NCBI GenBank assembly: GCA_013398055.1
Contig: VZRS01001447.1
Coordinates: forward strand, 398,266-462,265
Source: Ifrita kowaldi
Taxonomy: Eukaryota; Chordata; Aves; Passeriformes; Cinclosomatidae
Reading direction: 5' to 3'
Length of the DNA stretch: 64,000 bases
Both the position numbers and the translations under genes were made by a program. The first letter of the stretch is position 1; each line of letters opens with the position of its first letter. The notes beneath the pieces were generated by a model. It ran no database searches, was not told the DNA's origin, and saw nothing but the letters and a program-made list of their open reading frames with translations. Below are positions 1 to 11,614 of this stretch, piece by piece.

Positions 1-3000
1 GCAAAAGAGAAACAGGAATAAAAATTAGTAAAACACTAGGACTTGATTCAGCAAAACATTTATGTGCATGTTAGCCTTAAGCATCCCTGGTTAGTGAAGC
101 ACTAAAGCATGTTCTTGGGCTTAATTGAAGTTAATGGGATTTACACAGGTCCTGAAGGTAATCATATGTTTCACTGCTTCATTAAATCAGAATACAAGTA
201 TTAAAAGGCAAGGGTTATCCTCAGGGAATTCCACTGAAATACAGGGTGATACAAAACTATAAATCATGTTAAGGTATTTACTATTAAAATTCAAACACAA
301 AAATATGTTAATGAAGGTGCAGGTTGCATAAGACCTGAGCCTCAGAATAGCACTTTGTTTAACAAGATATCTGAGACATAAGACCTATTTCAGTGTAAAA
401 TCAGAAGTAACTACAGTGAAGCCAAGGCTGACGCAGCTGAGATCAATATTAAACCCCAGAGAAGGGGAATTTTTCTAAAAGTTTGGGGGGAGGGGAAGAA
501 AAATGGAGAACAGGTCCCCAGAGAATGTGATAAATGGTGATGGGTTAGGCAATATAGCTCTGCTTCCAAAAGCCAGGCTTAATCCCCACTCAGGAGTAGA
601 CATTGTGCCACATATTTAATCTATCCCTTAGAGAAAGTCAAAAGGATCAAAAGCATCACACAGATACTTAAAGGGAAAGGTCATATTCCCATTGAGGACT
701 AATGACTATATCCGTTCCTGCAAGCATGGGGATTTCTGGTGAGGGAACTAAAACTGCAGTGTTTCCAGCGTTAACTCTGGCTGTAGGGTGTCTGCTGCCA
801 CAACAGCTTCTTGAACCCTTCCCCTTTACTCCAAACTACCCTCACGCTGTGAACTTGCAGCTCCCTGTGCTTCTCCTACAGCTTTTCCATACCTTTCAGC
901 AGAGGGATTTCTTTAACAAAATTAAGCTTTGTGATCAGATCACCCGAAGCCACTGCAATGTCTCAAAACTACCAAAGCCTTTGTGGTTACAGAAGAATTG
1001 TAGAGAGCTGCTATAATTTAAGAGCAGGGATTTTTTTTTCCACTGTAGTGGTTCAATGTGTGTTGTGTGCACACATGTGCTTCAGCACAGATGGAGATTC
1101 AAATGAATATCAGACCCTTTGGTGTGAGTTCAAATTTCCTGAAGGTGTTGGAATGTCTGTAAAACATCAGATGCCCTTTTGGTTGTTTTTTTTATAAATA
1201 CATTTTAATTCTCTGCTGATTTGACATTTCACTTTATTTAGGAAAATCGGGAAAAAAATGACAACATATTGAAAAAAGTCATTATGGAAAAAAAGAACAG
1301 GGAAAGGGAAGGAGGCTTGGATGTCCCTGGCAGCTACCTGCCTTCCTTATACAAAGCCACCTATGATTCTTCTACAACCACAAACAAGCCAGGTTTTCTT
1401 TGTGCTCTGTCCAGAAAGGAAGTTCAAAATATGTACATCTACTCCAAAGCTATTAATCTTTTTTATAAGATTACTGGGGAGAGTAGAGAACCATTGTCAT
1501 ATTTCTTAAAATTAATTTTCCCCAAATCCTCAGGAATCTTTAAAGTAAGGTTTAAGATATTCTTTCTTTTCTTTATTCTTCTCCTAACACATTTACCTCC
1601 TAAACAATAGTTACTTTATGACTGTTTTACTTTTTTACTGGCTATATTCATTTCTCTGTTTCTTCAGGAAAGAAAAAAAAAAAAGACAAAAAAACCCCCA
1701 AAAAAGCCCAACCCCCAAAACTTTAGACCCCTGCATTGTTGGCTTTAGTTTGAGCTTGCTACTATCAACCCAGACCCACACGGCTGGAGAGGCTGTGTTT
1801 CCACAAAGGCTGAAGGATATATTGCATGAAAGAGTTTCTAAATGGTCAGTAAGACCAAGAAAACAACAATCTTTGAACCTTTGGATTCTCAAAAATGGTT
1901 TCAATTGCATATTGAAAGTAACATAAGGCAAAACAGCAACAAAAATCAGAGTCAGGCCCCTAAACAAATGTCATCACTGCTTAGACTTCAGTAAGGGTGT
2001 TAATTATTATCACAAAGTGAGGAAACCACAGAATTGTTGGATGAAACACACGTTTCATGTGGAGAAAGTAGTACAAACAAACCAAAAACATACATCATTT
2101 TTCATGGAGTACAGAGAAGATGCATCTATTTATTCAACAAGCCTTAGGGATCCTCCTCCTGTACAATCTAACCTAGTACAGTACAATTTGCATCCCAAGG
2201 CTGTTACAGTCTTCCATATGCTTGTAATTTATTAACTATCTCAGCTATGAGATCAAAACTGAAATAATTCTGAGTGCCATTAAGAGGGAACTTCTTGTAT
2301 AAAATCTACATATACTGTACTATGATACCAACACCAGAGAACCAACCTTCTCCCATACATCCACATTTGCAGTTCTTTCAGAGAAGATTTAAACTAAATT
2401 TAATATATGCAATTATTCTACCTGGGTCTAGGACACGGATATATAAAAGGTGTGCTATACCCTATAAAAAAGTGGTGCACATGGTGAAAAAATGTACTTC
2501 TCACTGCAATACAGCATAGGGAGCAGTGATGCATGTAGTTTAGAAGTTCTCCCAGGGAATGACAAACACCAAGTATTTCACACTAAGGTGGCAGAAAGGC
2601 CAGAGCAAGTAGCTTTTGGATATTCTGTCTAGAAGGTATCCTTTTTCCCCCTTTAATATCAAAATGATTTGTTACCTAGAGCTGAATAAAAAAACCATAT
2701 CCTGGTATGTATATAATACAGGAACATCATCTAGCCATGCCACAAAGATTTTGTTATTTATGGACCAATCTAGGAATAAAATAAGTTAGAATGTTGAGAA
2801 CAAAATAGAGCCTAGGCAGTTCACTGATCTGTACTCTCAGAATTAAGGACAGATCTTTCCTGGTACGCACTCATCATGATGAGCAATTTTTAGAGCATCT
2901 CCTTGTTATAGAGTGATGTCATATATGCTAAATAAGCTAAGCTGACATGCTTAGGTTATGTCTCTATTGTCACATTTACCTGAATCATAGCTACACTGAC

Positions 3001-4930
3001 AGACCTTAGTTTTAAGCTGATAACAATCAACTTTGTACAGGTTTGCACAATGGTTGTACATTGGTTTCAGCAGATGAAATCTAGGTTGAGAGAAGGCAGG
3101 AGAATATCTCCAAGTGCCTTACAGAGGTGATAGAACAAAGTTCACCAATTGAAACTTCAATTCAACCTTACTGAACCCCTGGAAATTCCTAACAACAGAA
3201 TCCTAGAACTGGTGTGCTGAATACAGTTAAATTGCTTTAGGTTAAGTAACTTTTAACTTAGGTCATTCAGCATCAGCAATTTGAGCTAACTTACCTAGCT
3301 TGACTTAAACTGGGTTTAACATGGTCTACTTTTTCAACTGATCCATAACAATTCTATTCCTACGTTTTCTAACTGAGGTACAAATTCTTTTTTTTAAAAT
3401 GTCTCTTACTTAGAAATCTGCAAGCAAAGCCAGTCCTGCACAAACCACACCTTCCCTTGAATTTACTGCCATCATTCTAGAAAGTTTATTTAAAAGAATA
3501 TAACCCAAATACGTGCTTTTCTATGAAATGCACTTTTCAAGTTCATTTTGCCAGAGAAAATACTGATTTTCCAGAATGGCATATTTCATTTGCTACCAAA
3601 GAGGACTGACTGTAACATAAAGCGGGTGGCTCCTTTAGAAGAAAGAGAAACAATTTGACATGGTAGGTCTGGTATCCTTCTGCAATATCAAATGAAGCCC
3701 CACATTTTCAAAATGATGCATGGGAACTTCACCACGTGCTGCCCATTAAAGTCCATGCCAGATCTCATGGTTTATGAGGTCACCAGAAGTCCTTGATGGA
3801 ATTACACCCCCACCCTGCATGGTGGATTCTCTTGTATCACAGATTCTGAATCAAAGCCTGTAAGGTCAACAAAAATGTCTGCAGTCAGTTTGCTCAGGTT
3901 TGGATCACGTATTTCTACTGGAAAGAGAGAAACGAGAGAAATAAATTACTGAACAATTGTTACTGTAACAGCATGGCATGGATCTTATGTTGATACATAT
4001 TCCTGTATGGTAAGGGGGAAATAATGTCTTCCTGTGGTCGTGCTCAAGGCATCTGAATGAAAAGAGAAACACTGGGGAATATTCCTCTGAAAAACAAAAG
4101 GACATCCTGAGAGAGTGCAATTACAAGGTAATTCTTTGAGCATTCCTAACAGCTATCAGACAACATACGAAACACAGGATACTTGAAGAATAAATATTCT
4201 AGGGTCTTTGTGCATCACGTGCGTTTTTAGAATTTGCTGTTCTGGTGCACATATGTCAGTCTTGTATTTACTGGACCGAATCTTTTAAAATCTATTAAAA
4301 TAGTAACATTCGATGTCCAAAAGTGAAAGCTGGCACTCAATTCGCACAAAGACTTTGCACATTGTTGTGTTTTAAAACACTCAGTAGTTAATAAAAGACT
4401 GTGGTCTATTGGCATATTGGTTTTCATATTTTCTCCATTGGAATATGGTCTTGCTTTAGCAATAAACTGATATCTTGACTGAATACTTTCCAGTCCTCTA
4501 GGTTTCAAGTAGTGCTCCTGGGGTTGTATCACTAGCAGCACAGTGACTGTGTTAGAAGAATCTTCCTTGGAAAATTAAAAGCCATTAGGGTCTCGTGAAT
4601 CTGCATATGTAGGGTAGAATAATTTTATTTAAAAAGTAGACGTTTGTCAAGTCACATGATGATATTCATTATTAAAACATGGACCAGCAAGTTTCTAGGA
4701 ATCTGTACACTTATCAAACATAATTTGGATTCCATCAGACTACAAAGTGTCCTAAGGTAGTTAACAATTTAGGGAGCAATTTGTATGCATTAGTACATGC
4801 ATACCTTGCAAACAAAGGTCTAGAAAGAAGACATGCTTACTGAATGAGATTTGCACAGAGCAAAGAAATAATATCTCTGAGACAAGCAGTAAATTAGGAA
4901 GCATAGCAGCAATGTGATAAGGATTATCAC
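1..4930. other. Unique AT-rich DNA, no gene seen
   Basis: No open frame here resembles a known protein, and I recognise no repeat family. The only structured stretch is an A/C-rich low-complexity run near 1670-1730. Frames of 80-110 codons occur on both strands and overlap each other, which is what chance produces in such sequence. The background looks like avian intergenic or intronic DNA. Confidence 0.7.
1670..1730. repeat. A/C-rich low-complexity tract
   Basis: A run of about 16 A with single interruptions is followed by C-tracts of 5, 3 and 5 bases separated by A-rich spacers. The complement is a T/G-rich tract with three closely spaced G-runs, too few for a canonical four-run quadruplex. 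Such tracts are frequent in bird genomes. Confidence 0.75.
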
Positions 4931-5306
4931 CCGGTGTTTCCATGGGTGCATGGTGGCTGTGGTTTAGTTAGGCTTCTGTTACCCAGGGCTATGAATGCGG
5001 TACCCCGGCCAGCCAAAAACTTAAACAGTGCAGCACTTATTTTACAGCAACTGACCAGATCAGCGGGAGAGCAAAAAAGCCGACGCTTCATATGGCACCT
5101 CTCTGAACTAGGGAATACAGATGATACAAATATAGATGTACTGCTTCTGAATTCAGGTGACTTGACACTTACTGCCCTGTCTGTCTGCGAGCTGGAGAGG
5201 TCACCCACCGAATAAGTGTGAATTGGCCATAAAGGGAACATAGCGCTGTATCAAATGAATTTCTGTAGCAGCTGTGGAGGCTGTGGCAAAATTTCAGAGG
5301 TTTTGA
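4931..5306. other. Mixed-composition block open on both strands
   Basis: This block is less AT-rich than its flanks. A plus-strand frame (4934-5215, 93 codons) and a minus-strand frame (4927-5241, 104 codons) overlap almost completely. Neither predicted protein resembles a family I know, and I see no convincing pair of splice sites. It could be a conserved noncoding element or a chance pair of open frames; I cannot decide from one sequence. Confidence 0.3.
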
Positions 5307-5307
5307 A

Positions 5308-5391
5308 GGGCTGATCCCAGTGGTACAACGGCTTTTCATTTTCCAAGAATGGCCGATCCCAGTGGTACCATGGCTTTTCATTTTCCAAGAA
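5308..5391 (+). repeat. Tandem duplication, 2 x 42 bp
   Basis: Two adjacent 42-base units (5308-5349 and 5350-5391) share the core gatcccagtggtac and the tail cttttcattttccaagaa, with four mismatches between them. The units abut with no spacer, so this is a local tandem duplication old enough to have diverged by about 10 percent. Confidence 0.95.
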
Positions 5392-6295
5392 AGATTCTTT
5401 TAACACACACCGGAGTATACTTTCTTCTGTCTTTTGTTTTAGTTTCTGTTCTTACTTTCTTTGAAAAGAAAGAAAAGTCAAGCAAGTTCAGAGTGGGGCA
5501 ACTTTTTCATTACAGAGGATTGAATCCACCAGTAAAGGACAAAGTTTACAGCAAGAATCCTGTGAAAGAAGCATTGTGTACGTATGTTCATGTCCAAACC
5601 CTGTGATACAGCCTGTAATATTTTACCTTTTGCAGCCAGGCTGCCTTTCTTGCCTTTGCTTAAATGAGCAGTCAGTATACACATAGCTGGCCTGGGCTAT
5701 TCCCCCCTCCCATCATCTGTTCACGCCTCTGAACATCAAGCACCAGCTAAATTTTACTGATAAAGTCAATACTAAGCAGAAGGAAAAATTTGCATTCTTC
5801 ATGCTGTACAGCTGAGCACAGCTAAATGACTAATAAAAAGTCCCAGGCAAAACTTGAAAAGGAAGATAGGAAAGGGCTGGTGCTGTGGGTGGAACTGAAA
5901 GGGGAGGGAGGCTGGAGTGGTGGGCTGTGGAGGGGGACATGTCACTCCTTGAGCTGGAGCCACTGCCAGTCCCTCTACATGGTTTGAGCAGCACCACTTC
6001 AAAAGTGCATGGTTGTTTCTGCAAAATTTTTACTTCCATCTGAGGGCATTTTGTGTGAGCTGAGATCAAAGGCATTTGAATTATATATAATGTAACTTAG
6101 GTAGGTATTTGACATGGATAAATACTTTGCCAGCAGCATAGAAATAGTAATTAAGAATTTGCAATCTCTCATCTTACACCAATACTCCAATGCCCTATTT
6201 CTGAAGAAGTATTCACAACCCTGAAATGAAGGTTGAACTATTACATAGCCTAGGCTTTTAATTAGCTTTTGGTAATGAAAATATTAAAATACATA
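5392..6295. other. Unique DNA, no gene seen
   Basis: I see no recognisable gene, repeat or RNA here. A purine-rich segment near 5850-5940 is the only compositional feature. Short open frames on the minus strand overlap one another and resemble nothing known. Confidence 0.65.
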
Positions 6296-6666
6296 TCGTA
6301 GAATGGCCTGGGTTGGCAGTGACCTTAAAGATCATCTAGTCCCAAGCCTCCTGCCACAGGCAGGGACACACTCCACTAAACCAGGTGTCTCAGAGCTCCA
6401 TCCAACCTGGCCTTGAACACTTCCAGGGATGGCGCATCTCAAACTTCTCTGGGCAACCCGTTCCAGTGCCTCACCACCCTTGCTTCTTTCTTAGTATCTA
6501 ATCTAAACCTACTCCCTTGCAGTTTAAAGCTTTCCTGCCTTGTCCTGTCACTACATGATCTTGAAAAAGTCCCTCTCCATCTTTCTTGCAGGCTCTCTTC
6601 AGTTACTGGAAGGCTGCAATTAGATCACCCCAAAGCCTTCTCTTCTCCAAGCTGAACAATGCCAAT
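6296..6666 (-). mobile_element. CR1 LINE, 3' portion (first part)
   Basis: The plus strand reads the complement of a chicken-repeat-1 3' end: a tagaatgg start, then the conserved blocks around gaccttaaagatcatctagt, ccttgaacacttccagggat and gttccagtgcctcaccaccc, and finally cttctcttctccaagctgaa. The 3' terminus is therefore at the left. The copy breaks off at an N, and the next CR1 block is found only at 7172. CR1 is a non-LTR retrotransposon that is usually 5'-truncated, and this fragment contains only the 3' end of the element. Confidence 0.95.
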
Positions 6667-6667
6667 N
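6667..6667. other. Single-N assembly join (A/B)
   Basis: One N separates the CR1 body on the left from GC-rich DNA on the right that is not CR1. Because the CR1 resumes at 7172, this is likely a wrong contig junction and not a one-base uncertainty. Confidence 0.85.
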
Positions 6668-6850
6668 GGGAGAGCGGGCGGGGGAAATGCGGGAAGCGAT
6701 TGGGAATGTCAGTGTGGGGAGCGGCAGATCGGCGGCCAAAGAAATGGAAGCGACCGCAGGGTGAAGTCCTGCGCTCCGCCGGCACTGTTCTGGGTAGGCA
6801 GAAACTCAGGGAGAGCCTGGGCGGAGGCTGTTCCGTTTGAACGCTGATCA
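6668..6850. promoter_or_regulatory. CpG-rich segment, probable half of a CpG island
   Basis: GC-rich DNA begins abruptly at the N with a GC-box-type gagcgggcgggggaaa. It has roughly 13 CpG in its first 130 bases, against very few in the surrounding tens of kilobases. If the contigs are reordered (see the finding), it continues the CpG island at 7370-7618. CpG islands in birds usually mark promoters. The transcription direction is not evident, and no exon is recognisable. Confidence 0.7.
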
Positions 6851-7138
6851 AAGCAGCCCCTTCTGCTCAAAGCCCTCAGGTTGCAAACACAGCTAGGAAT
6901 TCCAAAAGAAAAATGGCTTTGTAATTCACAAGTAAAGGAAAAATAGCGGACAAAAGGCTTTCCTCTTTCTTGCTGCCATCCTAAATCCATGTTTCTTTCT
7001 GAAATCTTATATACCCTTTTCTTATTTGGTGTGTTTAGTTGAATTCTTTTTTTCTCCTTCAAATGATTGAGACATAATGATGCATGAAAACAGATTGATG
7101 TAAACATTAAGACTATAAAATGGGAAAACCTGAATTAA

Positions 7139-7170
7139 TTCTTCAGAGTAAAGAAGAAGAAGAAGAAGAA
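7139..7170 (+). repeat. GAA-type microsatellite, copy 1 of a contig overlap
   Basis: The stretch begins ttcttcagagtaaag and runs into (aga)n up to the N at 7171. The same 32 bases occur exactly at 7620-7651, immediately after another N. This is what an unmerged contig overlap looks like. Confidence 0.95.
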
Positions 7171-7171
7171 N
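7171..7171. other. Single-N assembly join (B/C)
   Basis: The N lies between a GAA repeat and a block that resumes the CR1 interrupted at 6666. It marks a contig boundary. Confidence 0.85.
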
Positions 7172-7278
7172 TAATTAACTTGGTGGCCCTGCTTTGGAGT
7201 CGCTCCAACAGGTCAATTCCATTCTGTGCCAGGGACCCCAGAGCTGGATTCAGTCCTTCAGAGGAGACCCCACCTTGA
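7172..7278 (-). mobile_element. CR1 LINE, continuation of the 6296-6666 copy
   Basis: The blocks around ggtggccctgctttggagtc, gctccaacaggtc and ccccagagctgga are the next part of the same CR1 consensus, in the same orientation. Only some tens of bases of the element are missing between 6666 and 7172. The element fades out near 7278 in diverged sequence. Confidence 0.9.
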
Positions 7279-7329
7279 GTATAGGTGTTGAGAGATTACG
7301 AATTCCTAATTAATAATTCTATGCTGCTG

Positions 7330-7618
7330 GACCTGTCACTTAAACTAAAGCTTTGAGCTCCTTTGCCCTTGCCGTCCGCAGGGGCCGTGTCAGAGATGCC
7401 CAGGCTCTGACCACACGGCGCGCACTCCTGTACCGAGCTCCTCTTTTCCCTCCCGTCACCTTCCCCAGGCTGGGGCGGCACAGCCTCCTGCAGCCCTCGG
7501 CGTGAGCCAGGCCAGCGCCGGGAAGCAGCACGCCGGGGATCCCGAGCCGGCCGGGCCCGATCCCGGCCGCCGGAGCCCGGGCCCGGAGCGCGCAGCGCCA
7601 CACGGCCCGGGACGCCTC
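7330..7618. promoter_or_regulatory. Strong CpG island
   Basis: About 30 CpG fall between 7370 and 7618, with blocks such as ccggccgggcccgatcccgg and ggagcgcgcagcgcc. The island ends at an N, as expected where GC-rich DNA stopped the sequencing. I infer that it continues into 6668-6850, giving an island of 430 bp or more. A promoter for a gene or noncoding RNA is the most likely role. There is no clear TATA box, and the direction is unknown. Confidence 0.8.
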
Positions 7619-7619
7619 N
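7619..7619. other. Single-N assembly join (C/D)
   Basis: The N separates the GC-rich island from ttcttcagagtaaag, which is the exact duplicate of the end of the segment at 6668-7170. Confidence 0.85.
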
Positions 7620-7658
7620 TTCTTCAGAGTAAAGAAGAAGAAGAAGAAGAAGAAGAAA
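7620..7658 (+). repeat. GAA/AAG microsatellite, copy 2
   Basis: The first 32 bases equal 7139-7170. The trinucleotide run is longer here and continues into unique DNA (acaccataattcag). GAA tracts of this length are often variable between alleles. Confidence 0.95.
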
Positions 7659-7659
7659 C

Positions 7660-10600
7660 ACCATAATTCAGAAAGGTATTAATTAATAGAAGGAAAAGTA
7701 ACTCATGCTTTCCCATTAAGTTATAATATGAATGGTAGCATTTTGAACTCTTGGCCTAAAATAGTTATATTGAGCTTTGATCCGTGAGACGTTAACAGTC
7801 GGGAAGCAGAGGAGCAAATTGGGGTGAATTTAATAGTATCCAGAGATAGAATAATTAACTCTTTTGGTACCTATCAGCAGTTAGGGTCTGAAAGAAAAGG
7901 CTTTATAAAAATAAAACCAGAAAGAGAAAAGGGCCATTTCTGTATATTTGAGAGAAGAATGTGGCAGCCTTCCCTAATATGAGTCATGAAATGAAGGCCA
8001 GGTTTGTCTTCTTTATCATCCACCAAAGAGGGCCACTGTTTGCAAATAGGATGAAACACTGTAGACCAGCAGTTACTGTCACTGCTTGTTTCTTGAGTTT
8101 TTATTCTCTTTTTATATAAATATATATTAGCAAGCTTTTCACAATACATGTATGAGTGCATGGATTAATGAGCCTTCTTATGAGTCATACGAGCTACAGA
8201 TGGTCTCCTTTCTTTTCAGCCTTGGTTATTAGTGAGATATCAAATCCTATTTGGTTAACACAGAGCATGGATCTGTGTAAGTTGGCTCAGCACAGGATGT
8301 AGCACTATTATGCTCCCTGATTTAGTTCTAAGTGTCCATATCAGTTCATATGTATCATTAATATGTATCAGTTCCCAATATATCATGTTTTCATGTTGTA
8401 ACAAACCTAGGCTCAGTCTATCTGCAAATGCAGTGCCTTTGTGGCTGTTCAGTGGTACTAAGACTCCTCTAGGAAGGACTCTAAAAGTAGGATATAGATG
8501 GAGCTTGGAAAGGGTGTGTTTACCACAGCACAGATATGCTCGAGTGCTGATTCAGATCTGTGTTCAGACACAGGGTGTCTGTTCTCATGTGTACCTTCCT
8601 GTTTAATTGCTGTGTTAATCACTGTTCCCACAAAAGACATTGAAGTGCCTGTAAAAACATGCAGGACATCTTCCATAGCTAACAGCCTATAGACTGAGAG
8701 GTAAAATAAAATGATTCCATAAATACTGGAGAGATGCTCTTTACATCAAAAGAAACAGCTCTTCATTTTTCAAAGGCTAAAAGATCAGCACAGGTGACAA
8801 TGTCTTTCAAAGCATGGAGTAGATATTAACCCACTTTGCTAGAACTATGCAAAACCTCAGAAAGATGTACTTCACATGATTATGTATTATATACCAAAGG
8901 GAAAGGAAGGAAGGAAGAAATCTCCCCAGCCTTTCTGCAAATGCATACAATAGAACTCATTGAAAAGCCTCTCAGTATATTGCAGTACTGAACAGTAAAT
9001 CAATGTAATCTGAATTTCTGCAGTAGCAGGAAACTTTCCAAATGATCGCTATAAATGGAGCACATGTTTTACGTATAGGTTACTATTTTTGGCAGTCCAT
9101 CAAACCCCTTTGATGTGTAGACAGTGGGGTTTCATCCAGCTAGCAGGACAGGAATAAAAGGTCCATATTCTCCCTTGTGCCAAGATCCACTCAGAGCAGG
9201 AGATGGGGAGCTGGTTATGGTCACACAGCTCCATGGCTGCTCCTATGTCAGCCTGAACCACAGCAGAACTTAGATAAGCTCATGTTTCAGACCCTGAGAG
9301 GTACCCATTAACAATCAAGAGCACTCTATTCTGCTTCTGAGGGTCTCTCAGTCACTCCCTGTGCCAGCACAGGGAGAAGAATTGGCACAGGAGCTGTTTA
9401 TACCACCTTGCACTGGCTGCATGGTTCCTTACATAGGGAACATCCCCCCGGGGTCCAGTTACGGCAGTGCTCTGGAACACCTGCACAATACAAAGTGACG
9501 GAAACCAGCACAGAGAGTCTGGCCCGTGAGTCCTCAAAATGGAAAAAACGCAGATGAAAAAAAACACACCAAGGCACGGGAAACCAGGCATCGCATGAGG
9601 ATTAGAAAGAAAAGACCAGAATGAAAATTTGTAAAATGGAGTAAATCGCTTCCTGACTGCAACAGAGCTGAACTTCAAAAAAGATCCACTAAGCCCACAG
9701 CACTGCTGCCCAGGAGAAACAGTGTCTGAGTGTCCTTCCTCTCCTTAGGTTTCTCATCAAAGATGATGTCAAGATTTATGAATCCCTTTCTGCATAGTTC
9801 TGTGAGTTTAAACTAGCCTCAGTCTATTACAGCCTCCACATAAAGCAGCAAGCATTGAAGAGTTTTGCTGCATGTGGATAATGCACTATGGGACACAGTG
9901 TCCAATAAGCATGATTTTGGGGCTGTCCCATAGCCATGATTTTGTGGCTCTCCAAGTTGATACCAACTACAGGGAGAAGCCAGTGTTGACAAAGAGAATT
10001 AAAAATATCTAATTTGCCCACTACATTTTTTTTCTTTTTTTAAACTCTGAAATTCATTACACTCATGGCATATATATGTAATACATTTTCATTAGCCCGT
10101 CATCAAAGCGCACAAATACTAAAACCCCTCTGCTGTTCTGAGTGACATATTTCAGGAATAACTACTCAGAAATAACTGCTGTAGATGTGTCTGGCTGCTG
10201 AACATGAAAGTATGGGTGCTGCTGACTGCCTGGCAGCTGGCCCAGCATTTAACCCTGCTGTTTTAAAATGTCGTAAAATAAGCACAATTTAATCTTTTGA
10301 AACCTTTTGGTCAGTGACTGTGATTTCCGCAAAAAATGACTTCAAAGGAAAGACAGGCACCTTTGTTGATGCCTTTTTAAGCAGTCATGAGTTCCAAATT
10401 ATTTTAAAAAAAGGAAGCAGAAACCTCAAAGTGTGTAACACCTCCTCAGAATTAGATGCTGAAGCGATATGTAAACTGGGCTGTAAAAATTGATCCTCCA
10501 CTAGAGATGTGGCTCAGAATGATATAATTAAAAGACAATGTCAATGGAAAAATAATATCATCAGAGACTAATGGGCTCCTCCTGACACATAAATACCACA

Positions 10601-11500
10601 GCAAAACCTCTATTTTAATGAAAAAATACCATTTAGAAGCCAAGATATTTGATTTTCAAAGCAGGATGTGTTGAAAATGCTCTATTTCTGTGGCTGTATT
10701 TCTGTTTTGCCAAATATCTGACACAGAATTAACACTTCAACCTTGCAGTCTTCATGTGATACACAAGATTCCTCCATGCCTCAAAAGCACCATGCTTTAC
10801 CTGTGCAAAAAGCAGCTGAGTTCTGCAAATAGCGTTCTTTTTTGTTAGTGAGTTGAAATCTTAATGTAGACTGAAGGTTTTATTTCCAAACTTGGACGTG
10901 GAAAAAAATTATCCATATGTAACCATTTGACATTTATTCCATTCACCTTGATTTAAGGAATGTGGGTGTTCCTAGGCATGAGACTGCTTAGGTGGTTGTT
11001 TTTTACTGCAGTAAAAAGTGGAGTTAAAAATACCCTTTAAACACATAGAAGAGGGATAAAAAGGGATTTGAAGATACCTTGAATATTATAAATAATATAT
11101 AAACATATTTCCAGTCTACATCATATTACCCTTTTTACCTTTACAAAAAAATTCTTCTGTTCCTCTCAGGTTTGGGTGGGAAGAAATGCCTTTTGACATT
11201 CCAGTATTAAAGCAGAATGATATGAAGAGCAATTGATCTATCACTGTATGCCAGGATGCTTTGAAAATGCCTACCAGATGTGGCCCTCAAAAGTCTTAGG
11301 CGTCTTCTGCTTAGTTCCTGGCTTTAGACCAGTCCAAGGAAAGAACTGGCTGATGAGCTGCTCAGACCGGGCTGATCTGGACAAGATCTGGATGACTATT
11401 GTCACCTACAAAACTTTAAAATCAAAAAGGGAAGTGCCTTGCAAGACCAGGCGCCTCCAGGATTAGGCAGCAGCCAAGCACGGGTTTCTGGAGAGTGCTT
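7660..11500. other. Unique AT-rich DNA, no gene seen
   Basis: I recognise no coding frame or repeat family beyond a short GGAA run at 8900-8918. The block around 9340-9560 is slightly GC-richer and contains a palindromic ccccccgggg, but no gene structure is visible. Confidence 0.65.
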
Positions 11501-11524
11501 TTGGATGCTGTTCCACGTACATCC

Positions 11525-11610
11525 TGCCTTAGGTGCCTAAGTCCTTTACTAGAGCTAGCCAGAAAGGCTAGATTCCCATTGAAGTCTGGAGAAGGATTTA
11601 CATTAACTTA
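11525..11610. repeat. Possible relic of an old palindromic reptile/bird repeat
   Basis: The sequence contains the self-complementary core ttaggtgcctaag, followed by gattcccattgaagtctgg. Such strings recur in old interspersed repeats of turtles, crocodilians and birds. The copy is too decayed to delimit or name, and the match rests on memory of the motif only. Confidence 0.35.
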
Positions 11611-11614
11611 AGTG

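Noticed and set aside
1671..1730. C-runs as a G-quadruplex candidate
   Set aside because: Only three closely spaced runs; the fourth is about 11 bases away.
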